DNA of 64,000 bases from Gymnogyps californianus (Eukaryota > Chordata > Aves > Accipitriformes > Cathartidae), in contig NC_059471.1 of NCBI RefSeq assembly GCF_018139145.2, positions 81,304,520 to 81,368,519 of the forward strand, given 5' to 3'. The position numbers were made by a program, and so were the translations under genes. Under the pieces are notes generated by a model. The model saw only the letters and a program-made list of their open reading frames with translations, ran no database searches and was not told the origin of the DNA. Positions 1 through 13,520 of this stretch are shown in pieces (the first letter of the stretch is position 1; every line of letters begins with the position of its first letter).

Positions 1-373
<373 letters not shown>

Positions 374-400
374 CTACAAAGCAAACCACTATGATTAGCA
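374..400 (-). promoter_or_regulatory. Splice acceptor and candidate branch point of the 108-bp MID1 exon
   Basis: Read on the minus strand, the exon is preceded by TGCTAATC, then a short T-rich run and TTTGTAG. CTAAT fits the yUnAy branch-point consensus. The candidate branch adenosine is at 395, about 22 nt from the first exon base, a normal distance. The pyrimidine tract is short and interrupted by G residues, so this acceptor looks weaker than the one at 15510. That comparison is inference. Confidence 0.7.
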
Positions 401-750
401 AAACCTTTTTTGACGTTTTCCTGTTCCTTTTTCTAATTTAAAAATTGTAATTTCTAAAATGTTGGTTTGGGCATTTTTTGCTCCTTTCTGTGTATAATCT
501 ATGTGTTATTTTGTCTTCCCTGTCTTGGATTTTGTGAAATACTGAAACGAGTCTGAATGTCTTCTTTGTAGGAGGTAGGACTTGCAAATAGATACTCGTC
601 AGGTATTTCTAATGCGAGTGAGAAAAGCCTGGTCCTGTGAGTACTGAGTGATGTCAGTTACAGCAGACATCAGTGAGAAGTGAAGGCTCTTCAGGAGGTG
701 CTTAACACATCAGTTTCAAGCTGTATATAGGACTACAGTGAATACTACTG

Positions 751-1485
751 CACATAAGAGCACACGTACTGGATCAGACAGTCCATCTAGTACAGTATCC
801 TGTCTCTCGCTGCTGCTAGTGCCAGCATCTGCTAGTAAAGCATCTTAGGAAGAAGTCCCAACATGTATGATGATTCCCATGAATATTTTTTCATCCTCCA
901 ACCATTTGCAGCTCAGAGTCTTCTTGAACCAGACACAATTTCTACATCATTACTAATCCTCAGAAGAGTTATCTTCTGTGTATTTATTTAGTCTCTCCTT
1001 CAACGTCTGCAAACTTTAAGTATCCCCACCATCCTACAGCAATGAGCACCACACCTTAACTCACAGTCAAGTGAACAACTGCCTCCTATAGAGGGATTTG
1101 AACCTGTCTCCTTCCAGCTGCATTTAATGATCCCAAGTTCTTTTACTGGAAAGGGCAGTGAACTACTGATACCTATCCACAATCTCTGTGCTACTTGTGC
1201 TTTTATAGATCACTGTTTTGTCCTCCTGCAGGACTTTTTTTCTACATTGAAGATCTTAAGCGATTCAGTTTTTCCTTGTATGAAAGCCGTACCATACCTT
1301 CAATCATCCTTGTTTTTCTTCTCTGAAACTTTGCCAGGTCTATCATCTCCTTTTTCATATGGGGAACAGAACTGTACTCAGTACTGAAGGTGCAAACAAA
1401 CTATGGAGTCATACAGTGGCACGATATGTTCTCTACTTCATCTTGATTACTTTCATAATGATTCCTAATGTCTGATTTGCTGAAT
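751..1485 (-). mobile_element. Ancient CR1 (L3-like) LINE fragment, antisense
   Basis: Read on the plus strand this matches the antisense of an old amniote CR1 3' region. It opens with ACATAAGAGCACACGTACTG, GATCAGAC and TCCATCTAGTACAGTATCCTG. Further on it has CATCTCCTTTTTCATATGGGG, CAGTACTGAAGGTG and TTCATAATGATTCCTAATG. On the minus strand the 3' end lies near 751, where the CR1 3' repeat motif of the TTCTTATGT type would sit. The copy is heavily diverged, with indels and stops throughout, so it is non-functional. The boundary near 1485 is approximate and weaker similarity may run to about 1600. It lies in the sense orientation of MID1. Family assignment is from recalled consensus. Confidence 0.72.
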
Positions 1486-1740
1486 TTAACACTTGAAAAT
1501 ATTGTTTATTATTTTCAGTGTCCATATAGCAGTTCCTGAAAGATTCAAATTACCAATGATCCAAGTGACATTACCAAGTCATGTGTACTGTCTTTATTAT
1601 TACCAATTTGCCTCAACAATGAATCAGATGATAGAAAATAATAGCTGTGCTCATGCAGTTTTCTACAGTATAAATATATGAGCCAGTGAAACTGTTCTTA
1701 ATGCAAAAAAACTCACAAAGTATATTAGCTTTCAATGGAA

Positions 1741-1853
1741 AATGTTGACTTTTGTCAAAAAATAAGAAAACTTAAACTAGAAAAGTTTTGGTTCTCAGCT
1801 GAAAATGTTTTGTTTCTGGGGGAGACTGATTTTTTCAGTGAAAAGTCAACATT
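1741..1853. repeat. Fold-back element with 13-bp perfect inverted arms
   Basis: The 13-mer AATGTTGACTTTT at 1741-1753 is the exact reverse complement of 1841-1853. The spacer contains related A/T-rich motifs (GAAAAGTTTTGG, GAAAATGTTTTG). The whole unit could form a hairpin of about 113 nt. It resembles old palindromic amniote repeats built on GAAAA/TTTTG motifs, but I cannot name the family. No target-site duplication is clear. Confidence 0.5.
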
Positions 1854-4800
1854 CTCTACGACAAGAAAAATGTACTTCCCCACCAGCAGTAGTATGTATA
1901 GCTTACATGTATGTGTAAAGAGTCAGAGAAAAAGGCAAAAAGTTCTAATCATATCTAGAATAAAGAAAAATTTAAAGGAGTGATTTCAGAGCTGTGTTTC
2001 CATACACACTTTGCTAAGAGGGTAAAGCAGCCTTCAGCCCTGGCCAATTGCTCTTAGAGCCACGTCACCTTGTCCATTGGGCTAGTAAGAGCTAGCGGTG
2101 AACAACAACAGGGAACAGTTCCAGGTGACAAGTAACTATATTTCTCCCCTTGGTTATTTTTCAGTCCGATGAGCCCCTTGATTTGCCTCAGCCTTCTTTT
2201 TTTTCCTCCAACAATGTGTTTAAACACGCGTTTACCTGTGAGCACATTATGGAGCTCATTAAGGTTAAGCAAATGCTTATATATCTAAATTTAGACCAGG
2301 GCCCATTTTACAAATAACCTTCTTACGTGAAATACATTGTGTCCTCCAGGCAAAGAGGGGACTTGTTTACAAAGGCCTGCTTTCATTAAGATTTTGGATT
2401 ATCCTTCTCAAACCTTCATAAAATTAAAGTTTGATTGCATATTTTACAGGCTTAATTATTAATTAAGATATCAGGATTACAAAGAGAAAATATATTTGTT
2501 TCTGGAAGGGGTCAGATGGTACTGAAAGTGCTGGGGAGATCTGCATGCAGTAGCTAAAGATGTAGAAAGTACTTCCACCGTGCAGTTTTAGGTGCCTGTT
2601 TATCTCCTTATGTTAGCTGTTCGCTCTGCCTGGCTTCCCACCACGGTCCATGAGGAGAGACAGACCATGGAGCAGCTCACCCAAAGCCTCTGGCAGTGTC
2701 AGTGTCTCTCCACTGACTGCTCAGGAAGCCTAGAAGAACTAGTCAATCAACACTGTCCCTCCTATTCCCCCTCTTCTTGTCATCCCAACACCCCGGCTGC
2801 ACCACACCCTCCCGTCATGCACTGTACTTTGGCATGAAACTCTGCAGAGCTGTTTTCAACAAGCTGTCCAGTGCACCGGTTTCCCCAGCCCCAACTCCAG
2901 TTTCACTAGTGGACTAAAATTCCACCAAGGAGTGGGGAATCCCAAATGGGCTCAGTCAGGGGCAACGATCACATCCACTGCACATGGGCGCAACTCCTCC
3001 CGTGTCGATACTGAGGTCTGCTCGTGCCAGAGCCGACTTTGGCACTTAATTACAGTAACACTTCACAGGATTTTTCAGTAACTTCCACTCAAAGTGTTAT
3101 TTCTATCACCACTTACATCACAAATTCGTTTTGTCGAGCAGATCTAATTAATCTTTGGGGTAACTGTCATGAAACACAGAGTTACAGGAAGGTTAAGTCA
3201 ACATTGTTTCATTTAATGCTCTGGTTGGTTTGAATAATAACATATTAATTAAATCGTAACTTAAAAAACTCTAGACTAAGAAAAACAAAATACTTGGAAA
3301 AAACCTTTGGATTTCTTACGCACTGACTGCAGACGTCTCTTTTTCTTTGAAATCTGAAAAGTATACTATTTTATAAGCTTCATTTGAAGACATTTCCAAC
3401 CTTATAGCTTGCACAAGCTTATTAAAAGTGAAAAGAATATTCCAAAATTATTTGATATGTCTGAGCTTTGTATGAAAAAACCCACATTTAATCTGGGGGC
3501 TTTTCTCAAGTTGAAATACTCCTTAATCAAATTTTCAGCCTACAAGGCCTCTGATTCAGTAATAACTTTATAATTGAGCACATGCCTAACTTTAAGTGCA
3601 TCGTATTAGCTGTGGCCCTAAAGGGACTATTTGTGAGATTACCCTTGAATATTATTTACTTGTATGTTTCTGAGGAGTCATATGTCAGACCAAAGAGCCA
3701 CAGGCATGGAGCAGGGCTCCACTGTACAGGTGCTACAGAAATACCAGAATAAGGCTCTGCCTTCTGCTTGAGCCTTTTGATGAACAGCAACCTTGACAAT
3801 AACTTCCAGCTGGGGCTGGCCAAGGAATGAGAGTTCTGTCTGGTGAAAATATTTGAGGTTTTACGTTCTACATTTTTCCACATTAAAAACAAGCCCTCTT
3901 TCCAAGGAGTTCATTAAAAGAGACTGAGAGCTGCATTAGAAAAGTCTGGAGACTGCATCGCTCACTTTGGTTGTGGGAGGCTCTGAATCATGCAGAGAGC
4001 AGACTTAAATCTGGGCTTCCTCCATCCAAGATGAATGTTGTCTCCTTAATGTGAGACATCTATTGCCTGAGAGTTTATGCTGGACTTGGGGACACCTTTC
4101 TGTAGAAAATTTCACTGACATCAATACACTTAGTTTTGGCATCAACAAATTCCTTAAAAATCCATGTCCAGAACTACTTTGAACCTAAAGCTTTGTGTTT
4201 TGTTGGTGTCATTTTTATAAACTTCTCTTCCACACCATAAAACATTTTTAAAACTGACTAGGAAGCCTTGTTATGATTTAGCAAAAATGATGACATTTTC
4301 TACTACAAACAAGCAAGCAAGGGCTGATTCTAGTCCTGCTGCTTTTGTCGGGAATTTATTCCTATTTCTGTAATATCCGAAGACCTCACACTCACAGTTT
4401 ACTGAAAAAAAAAAAAAATTCAGGGTTCTTTCCAGGTTTTCCAGACAGATGGATAGGGACTGCTGGCCTCTGCCTCAGGGAGTGGGTGTAGAAAAAAAAG
4501 AAAAATGGGGGTTCCTCAGATGTCTGACAGGGAGCTGGAAACAACAAGCCCTCCTGACCTGAAGGGGAGAGCAGGCCAGCTGTTCCCAGCTCCACAAGCT
4601 GAGAACTGCTTTGGAAAGTGTTCTGCTCTCTGCAGAGGCTTCCTTGGCTTTCATCTTCAGAGACCTGAGTTAAATTGCAGCTTAGGTCATAAGAAAATGA
4701 ATGCGGTGGTTTCAAAGTCCCCAGCAGATGTTTGGGAAATCACAGAACTACAACATGGCTAGAGGTTCAAGGTTACAAGGGAGCTTCTATGGTTAATTCA

Positions 4801-7800
4801 AAGGCAAACAGAGTGTCAGAGAGCTAGATTCATACCCAGGAAAACTTTCTCAACTAATATACTGGAATCAAAGGATTTTTTAGTGTCTCAGCAGAATTTT
4901 CCTTGCAAGAGCAAAACTCTCCCTCTTGAGATTCCTTATGGGTGAGGCAATTTTGTCCACAAGTGGAAATGCACATGTGACTTTTCGGCAAATAATCTCA
5001 AAATGACAAGCAAAATAGGACACTGTAAATTAGAGGTGGCCTGCTTTTTTAAGACTACACTGTCTGGGATAAATTCATAAAAACCAGAGTAATTTTTATA
5101 CACTAGTCCTCCGCTGGTTATGCAAAATGGAAGAAAGTAGGTTGCAGAAAGAGTCTGATCTTTGGAAAGTGAGGTATGAATCTGTGTTTCAGCTTTACGA
5201 TTTAAAAATGGTCTCAATGCCTCAAAAAATAATTTCTTTGCAGTTGTGGCCATACAGGTAAAGAAGAAGTATCAGCTTTTCTTTATGGGTTTGAGTTGAT
5301 GGTTACAGAATTACTGTACACTCACAAATAAACAAAAACATCAGAAAAGCAAATTGCAATGATTCCACTTAACAACTGTAACATCATTGCCACATATTTC
5401 ACTCCAGATTTTGAGCCTGAATTCCTTCTTACACCAAACCCAGAAACTGAGGGAAAAAAAAATCTAAAATGATGACATATAATGGCCGGTACCTGTTTAC
5501 TCTAGGAAAACTTTCTTCATCGTCATGTAGATGTGGAACACATTTTCTTGGATTAGAGTCTCTAGATGAATTAAAGGATTATACTCATCTAAAGAGAGAG
5601 GCCTATTTATTTTTTAATTACTCCATGTTGTAAAGTTAAAAAGTTTTCTTCATAGCATCACAATACATTGAAGTAATATTTTAACATCATCCATGTTTCA
5701 TTTATTTATTTAATGGAAATACAAAGGATAATGATTAATGTACATTTATGAAAACATTTCTTCCCTTTCTTTTTATGGATAGCTAGGCTGAATGAGAGTC
5801 ATGGATTCGAACTTCTTTCATTTCATATCCCTGTTTGATAGTACGGGTTATTCAATTTAGCCTTCTGTAGAGCAAAAGCAACTCTTGGAATAAAGCTTTT
5901 TCAGACTTTATCTAGTCTAAGTGTAAAACTGATTTTATCTATTATGACAAACTGTGCCTTTGGAAATATGTGATATTAATCAGCTTGCCATCTGAATGGA
6001 TCATCTACAACTCCTTTACTCTGAATTGGCGCAAGAGAAAAAGGAATGGTCACCTCCCATTTCAAGTGTGCCACAGGCTTTGTTTTTGTTTACATTCCAC
6101 ATCTATCTCTAACCAGGAGACCTGTGTTTAGAGGCAATCTCAGAGCAGGTTAAACAAAGGTCAGTGCAAAAATACAGCAACTTACTCTGGCTACCCAGGA
6201 ATTTTGTGAATGAAGAATCGATTAGGCCAGGATAGCTGAACTGCTTTGGGTCAGGTTGATAAGACTATCTGCCCCAATCTTGACTAAAAGTAAACCTTTT
6301 TAGAAGTTTGAAATACTCATGTTACTTATTAAAATATTATTGTAAAGTTTTTTGTCCCACTGTGCTTTGAAGCGCGTTGTTGAGAAACTAACCAGCAAGG
6401 TACCTAGCAGTCCTCTAGTGACATTTACAATCTAATCACAAAACAAAACAAAACCAGAAGTTTCATGAGAAACAAACAAATTGTTTTTATAAGAATTCCA
6501 TTAAAAACATAATCTTAAACTCAGATGATCTGGAAAGTTCTCATAAAGAGCTACTCCAGAGATGCTTATGCTGACAGCTGTAAAGCCCATCGACTAGGCT
6601 TGCTTCAATGAACCAAGTATTGTTTTTATAAAACACAAATGCAGCGTCATGTTGGAACTATAGCCGACATTTGTCAGGATAGGAAAGCACACTGCAGAAA
6701 AGACATTTATTGAGAGACAAACTGCAGTTTCACAACTGGGTTAAACTGCTCTGGGACCATACTGCCAAAAAGAAGAAAGGTATTCCCCATTTTCCTTCCA
6801 TCCACAGAAGCTGGTGCAGCCACCTGGGGAAATGGGTGGGCTGAGCTCACCCGGCTGATGTTGCACAAACACATGGGAAGCAGGTAGAGAAACACAACGG
6901 GCAGGGCAGAAAAAGAGGTGGGGAGACTTTGGCAGCAATGAGGCTTAAGATCAGATTAAGCTGTTTGTGAAATTAAGCCCTAAGAGGGATGTGGTTTTTT
7001 AAGATGCAGTAAAAGGGTCATATTAATAATTTAGTTTCAGTCATTATTTTTGTCCTTTATGTCAGTCCTTTCTTTGAACCTAATAATGAAAACATTTTTT
7101 GAATTGAACAATATTTACTTATTTATTGTTTTTATTTTGTTTTCCCTGCTGACATTAAGCCTTTGTTTCACATTGAGTGAAATAATCCACTTGGTGTGTT
7201 TCATTTAGGGTAGAAAAACAAAAACAATTAAATAATCACTGAAGTTCAAAGGACTGACCGTCCTTTGAAGAAGATGGAGCCAGTGCCCTTGTAACCAACA
7301 GTTCAGTACTTAAAAGTCTCATCCAGGATCTAGGGTCTTTAGCCTAGTGTTTAACATACTCACTAGAGGACCAACGCCTTTGGTCTCCTTGCTGCTCTAA
7401 TTGCTGTTTAGCTATTTATGTTAGGCAGAAAAAGGAGGAACTCAGGAGTATTTTGTTCCCATAAAGGTAAATGTCTCAAAGACAGAGGGTTCCAAAAAGT
7501 AACAACATTTTGACTGACAAGTTACATTCTCTGATGGCAGGCATAAACTATTACCTGCTGCATTAGTTAATCAGTGATTAACAGTGAACTAAACTCCATT
7601 TTCTAGTCTAAGGACAAAGTTTTGCAGGAATATTAGTCTAACAAGAATGTGAACACATACATGTGTATGGATGTGAGACAGAGGGAGAGATGAAGCGAAT
7701 GGGAACTGGCCGCCTTAACAGGCAATGGCAAGCACTGCTATTAGTTTATATACAACCTGTGTGATCTGTTATCATAATTATGACTCCGATTTCCAGAAGT

Positions 7801-10040
7801 TACAAAACAGTTGTAGGTGCAATAACATATTCCAGCGCATGCCTAATCTGTATGTAAAATGTATGCATAAGCACTGCAGTTCTATATATATATAGGACCA
7901 GTTACACATTTAATTAGTAATTTGTGAAAACAATTAAATAATTCTTTAGGCAAATAATATTTGACTACTAGGCTAGGGCTTACTGGCCATGCAACTTAGG
8001 ATATCCTTGAATGAATATTCTGTATTGCCATATGCCATGCAGCATGTTTTGTCAGTTTTTATATCTGAAGTTTCTCTTTTCTCTAACGCTATATAAAATT
8101 AAGACTCTGACTAAAGCTTACCTGAGATTTTCATTGAATGAAATCAACTTTTATGAGAATGGAATTAAATGTAGAACTAAAGTAATTAGAAATCAAAAGT
8201 AGATCATGCCATATATTTCATCTAAATAATGTTAATAGAGAAAGTGTCTCTTGTACCCTTTCTCATTAGAAACTGTCTTAGGAAAAAAATGCTGTAAACT
8301 CCTCCTTAGGGCTTTTATGCACATCATGAAGTTTGCTAATTAGTCTCTTATTGAGAGTAAGAACTCCTGATTTCCTTCAAGTCATATTTTCCTATTTCAC
8401 AAATCAAAAAAAGTCAGTTACTTCTAGCACTTAAATATAGCAAGTAAATTTAGCTGCTGAGCAAGCATCTTCACAAAAATGGAAGATACTGGGGCAGAGG
8501 AAAAAGCAACTCTCAGTGGAGTTACTTTCCAAGTTATCAGCCCCACATATTTCACAGTGATGGTAAACACTTATTTAACCCATTGCCCCTTTCCTACTAC
8601 GTAAAAAAACCCCAACAAAGTAGATTCCTTATTCCAAACTACTAGTGATCACCTTTGTATGACTACGAAGGCTGTTTGCTGCAGTTCAGACACCAGGATT
8701 TACATACAGGCTTTCCACCTAAATTTTACTGATGAGAACTTCTCAGTTTACTTAGGTTTTGACTGAAATGGTCCCAAATCTCAAGAAGGAGTACCATGAA
8801 ACTTACTGAAAACAGAGTACTCACTGTTTTTTATTGTCACAGACAAAGCCTCTTTACTGTTTGAGTGTCCTCAGGGAATCATGCTGACAGTTGAGTTTTG
8901 ATTTTGCTGTCCCTCAAGTAACAGAAATGTTATATGTGTCTTATATAAAAACTGATGGAGACGTTTTGCCGCAAAATTTGAAGAAGCTATCTTGTAGCTG
9001 AAGTTTTACCAGAAACTTGAATTTTCATTATTTATAATTTTCCCATTTGGCTCATTTCTTTTTGATCAGCCACAAAAAAAAAAAAGGCAACAGCAGGATT
9101 TTCCAGGTGCTGCCATCTTCTCTTCATCACTTTTGCACTATTGTTGCTACACTGATTTAAAATGTGTTTGATATGTGTGAGTGTTCAGTATCTGTGCCAG
9201 TGAAATAAAGGGTCTTTCAATATACTGGGTTTTTTGCAGGTAATTATATAACATGGCTATAAAAAACACCCTTTGACATACACAAAAACAATTTTTGACT
9301 GGGAACCTTATGCTGAGATTTAGCCTGCAGCAGATCTTTAGAAGTGAGCTAGAAACTGAGCATTTCCATTACAAACAAAAAGCAAAGGATGCAGCAGTTT
9401 GAGGGTTACGCAGTTAGAGGAAAATGACTTCCCTTCTTTATACAACCAAAAATGATTTTGCAGCAGTGTCCAGAATTTTCTTCCTATGACGTTTGGTGAA
9501 TTGAAAACAAAACAAAACAAACAGAAAGACTGAGATACAGATGTTATAAAGCTGTCTACAAGCAAAACCTATTTCCTTTCCCCTCCCCCCTAGATAATTG
9601 CTCCAATTTTTCCTCCAGCTGAGTTCAGATTATGTTTCTGCCTAGCAGATGAGAGGAGCTTCATGGTATTGACTACATAACAGACGTTTAATCATTTATT
9701 TCCTAGAAGAGATGAGAAAAAAGTCCAGAAACAAAACTCAAATCGCTTAGAAAAAAGTAACTGGCAAAAGAGGCTCATGCTCAAATTTGTGCCTTATGCC
9801 AGTTAATGTCATGATCTAAAAGACGTTTGCAGAAGCCTCACACATTCATAGAAGCAATGTGCCTTGGAAACTATGACAAAGAAGCAAATTTGCTGTGACA
9901 TAGCACTTTGTCAGCCAGAGAAACCTGTGACACTAAAACCAAGGGGAGATCCTAAGAGCTTACAGCATTAAATCCTTCCCTGATTCAACTGAGAAGTGGC
10001 TAAATCTGGAGCTGCCTACGGCTGTAAAAGGCACAGGCCA

Positions 10041-10250
10041 GCAGAGCAGGATGCGGCCCCCATTGCCTTGCACGTGGCAGGCGTGCAGGGGAGGGTGGCA
10101 GTGCTGCAGCACGCAGGGGGCAGGTAGGGGAGGTGTGACAAAAGCCACCCCGGGGCACCGCCGTGCTGACACCCCTCCAGCACACGGCGGGAGGAAGGGA
10201 GACCTGGCGGTGGGTTGGTGTGGCCACGGGGATGCTGTCACCCAGGGATT
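10041..10250. other. CpG-rich, GC-rich patch in the intron
   Basis: About 200 bases with roughly ten CpG dinucleotides (for example GATGCGGCC, GCACGTGGC, CACCGCCGTG, ACACGGCGGG, CCACGGGG) stand out in strongly AT-rich, CpG-poor intron. It includes a CACGTG E-box at about 10070. Overlapping open frames on both strands are a by-product of the low stop-codon density. It could be an intronic regulatory element, a young GC-rich insertion or a small CpG island. No exon is supported. Confidence 0.4.
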
Positions 10251-12039
10251 AGCTTATATTGCCATATCCTAGGCCTGTCAATCCTAGTTTTACAACAATG
10301 TTTTTGGAAGATTTGTCCAAGGCTCCTACAGAAATTTTCAGATATTCACATGAGCAATTTGTGTAGCACATTTGTTACGAGCGAATTACTGCAGCCTTGT
10401 TTCACTCAGTGGGACTGGATCCAACTAGAGCCTCTTCTCCCTCAGCTGAAGTAGAGGGCTTGTACCTAGGCTGTTAATTTATGCCAAAGCATAAATATTT
10501 ACATTACTTCCTTTTCCCTCAAACATCTTCCCCTTATAATAGCTCCAGAGCTAAGTAGCTGCTTTCCTGACACGCACAGGCGTTTTTATGGAGAGCCACA
10601 CACTGATTAGGCCACATGCTAGAGGGCTCTCTCATTAGGTGAATGTCCACAGAACTTAAAGATAAAATTTTCCAGGACAGTTTTTAACGCTTTTAAAAAA
10701 GTTTTCTATAGATACTGAGAGATGCATGAATGCTGTGAACGAGGACTACGAATAAACATATTTCAGATTAGTACCCACTTCTATTGCATTTTCTCAGTTT
10801 GTGGAGAGAACTATATTTTATCCTATGAATCAGTTCATCATTTTACGCAGCCAAGCCTGCTGCCCCTGGGGAGGCAGCCACAGCCGCCTTCCCTAAACAG
10901 AGTGAGAAGCAGAGTTGGCTCACCAGGGCCAACCAGCAAGCTGCCCCAAGCGAGGGGGTGCTCTGCAGAAAGCAGTCTGGCCAAAGGCATGAGGTTATAG
11001 ACTTGCCATCGTCTCCAAGGAAGGAAACCAAAACTTTCCTGATTAACAACCTTTGGGGTTTCTGCAAAACCAAGAAATGACAGACAGGATTACAGAGGAA
11101 GGGATAGTGGAAAGATGGAAAAATGAGTGTAACACAAAAAACATGTTGGGGATGTGTCTGAAAGATGAGTAAAACCAGTGTGCCAGGGTGCTCCTAACAA
11201 AACAGAAAGATTTGGGACAGAAAGGAGTGTTATAGTCTCAAGCATTCATTTTTCAGGGTGTGGTTCCCTTTGAGAAAATGGGATTTTTAAAATTAAGCGT
11301 TACCATAAACTAAGTATTAGCAGAGACTATACTTTCATATTAAGTATGAAATCAGACATTCAGATATTAAAATTATTATTATTACAAAATGTTTAATAAT
11401 ATCTCTGCTGTACTTAAAGCAGTAAAGAATACAATTTTGGCTTGATTTATTCACAAAAGTTTTCCTGCCAGTATGCCCAGAACCACCCACAGGAATGCAA
11501 GACTGGAAGTGGACTTCTCGAGTCTCCCAAGATCAGGTTCCCTATCAGGATAAATCCTGTCATAAATTGATAAACTCCATCTAAAAATAGGCAAGATTTA
11601 TGCCTGCATTGCTGTGATGAAAGGCAGCCCCAGATCCCCCCTCCCCGGTGGCTAGAAGGCGTCCAGCTTCCAGATAACAAACATCCCCGACCAGTCCTTG
11701 CCTGCTCATGTGAGCGAAAAGTGAAAATAACTCCCTTTCAGAAGGGAATAAACATCAGTTTTAAAACACAGAGAGACTGGGATTTGGCCTTTGCTATCGA
11801 TGAAGTTACAATTGCCTGATGGGATGGATGTATGGGTAGATAATTAATCTGCAGTGAAGCTGGTTGCTGGTAAGCCATTAACAGCTCACTTGGTTGATGA
11901 GAAACAGTGGCTCTGCAACAACATTTGGTTTGGCTGGCGAGGATTCATTTATTCAAAAGACACAGAGCCTGTTTGTTGTTCCTTTTCAGAAGCATCAGCT
12001 TCTGCTCCATATCAAAAGCCAAAAAAAGACATTCCTTTT

Positions 12040-12640
12040 TTCATTTTTCTTGTAATATTGAAATTTTTGGTTTATGACATGACAAAGGCTTTAAAAAATG
12101 TTAGTGTTTATTTCTACAAATAAATGTTAATTAGCATGACTTTTTTTTAAGTTTATATATCCCTTAATAAAAACTTGGTAACTTTAACACAAGGAATAAT
12201 AATTTCCTTTCCTTCCTTGTTTTTCAAAGTTCAAATTATGTGTGAAACCCAAAGCTTCTTTTCTTTTTTTTCCCAACTGGTTTTAAACCCCCCAAAATCT
12301 AAATCAACATTAAAATAATATTATTAAAATGATTTAAAATTAGGTAAGGAAAATCAAAGTATGTAACAGCAGTTTTTGAAGTGTACTACCTATATTTTTA
12401 CATGTTTACAAATTGTATACAATGTATTTTACATCATTATCTGTAATATATTGTATCAAAAAATGAAAAAGAAAACATTTCCTATAAAATTAACTACCTG
12501 TTCAGTTTCAACCTTTGAGTGAGTTCATATGGCAACACTAATACAGTAATTGGAAACTTCAGCTTTTCTTTTCCTAATATTTTGTAATTTTAAATTTGTA
12601 ACGTTAATGTTACAACCAATATACTGTTTGCTTCACTCAG
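12040..12640. other. Very AT-rich stretch
   Basis: Long runs of A/T with motifs such as AATATTATTAAAATGATTTAAAAT, here split by occasional G/C, and many TAAT and ATAAA words. No repeat family, exon or RNA gene is recognisable. It could act as a matrix-attachment or low-melting region, but nothing in the sequence proves that. Confidence 0.4.
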
Positions 12641-13456
12641 GTTCCTGGTTTGGGATGAATTTCTGTCACGATGAAGCACAAAGAAAGAGAGCATACTGAC
12701 TTTTTAAAAATGTATCTAAGCCTCATCTTCTCTAACGTTGGAGATATTCACATCATATCTGAAGTTTTCACAGAGCTCTGAGAAACTGAGATAGCTTTAA
12801 AGTTTACTTCCACATCCCCACTTGCCTGATTTCCAGTGCGGCCTAGGTCCAGGGTTTTGACTGAAGCTCATTTCTTAATATTTAGCTAATTTAAATGCTA
12901 ATTAGACTAATTTGATGAATAAAACATGGTAGGAATTCATTAACAACTTTGCTGCTATTGCTTTATGTCTACAGAGAAATTTTCTAAAACAGGACTCCAG
13001 GGACAGTAGCGCATCTGTTACCAGTTGAACAAGTTGGATTTTTTGTAATACTAAACCTTAGAGTTGGTAATATATTGCAGAATTAAGAGAAGATGGAGGA
13101 GCGATTTTAAATTTTCCAGATCTAGCCCATCTTGGACATAGGCCACCAATGAAGAAGAGGCCTGATGCTGTCCTGAGCCCATCTGCTTCATGGGTTTTGC
13201 TCCAAGTTTTATATACAGAGGAAGAAAACATGCCTTGTCTCTGTCTCTCATTACCTGCTACAGTCGTTGCAGCTGATACTACAGTTGTTCTGCCTGATGT
13301 TATTGCTGCCTATACAAAGAACTCAAGCTGTTCACCTCATGTCTGATACTGTGGATAGACTTTCATGGTTTTGTTGAGCCCCGTGAAGTCAGTGAGGCTC
13401 CACAGAGGTGGAGCAGATAGAAAAATGGATAAGATGATCTCTTTGGAAGAACAGTC

Positions 13457-13520
13457 TTGGGGTTTTTTGTTTTGGTTTGTTTTTTGTTTTCGTTTGGTTT
13501 TGGTTGCTTTGGGTTTTTTG
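13457..13520. repeat. T/G-rich simple repeat
   Basis: Degenerate tract of G-runs separated by T-runs, such as GGGGTTTTTTG, TTTTGGTTTG, CGTTTGGTTTTGG and GGGTTTTTTG. It explains the overlapping leucine/phenylalanine-rich or lysine-rich open frames on both strands here, which are not genes. Confidence 0.75.
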
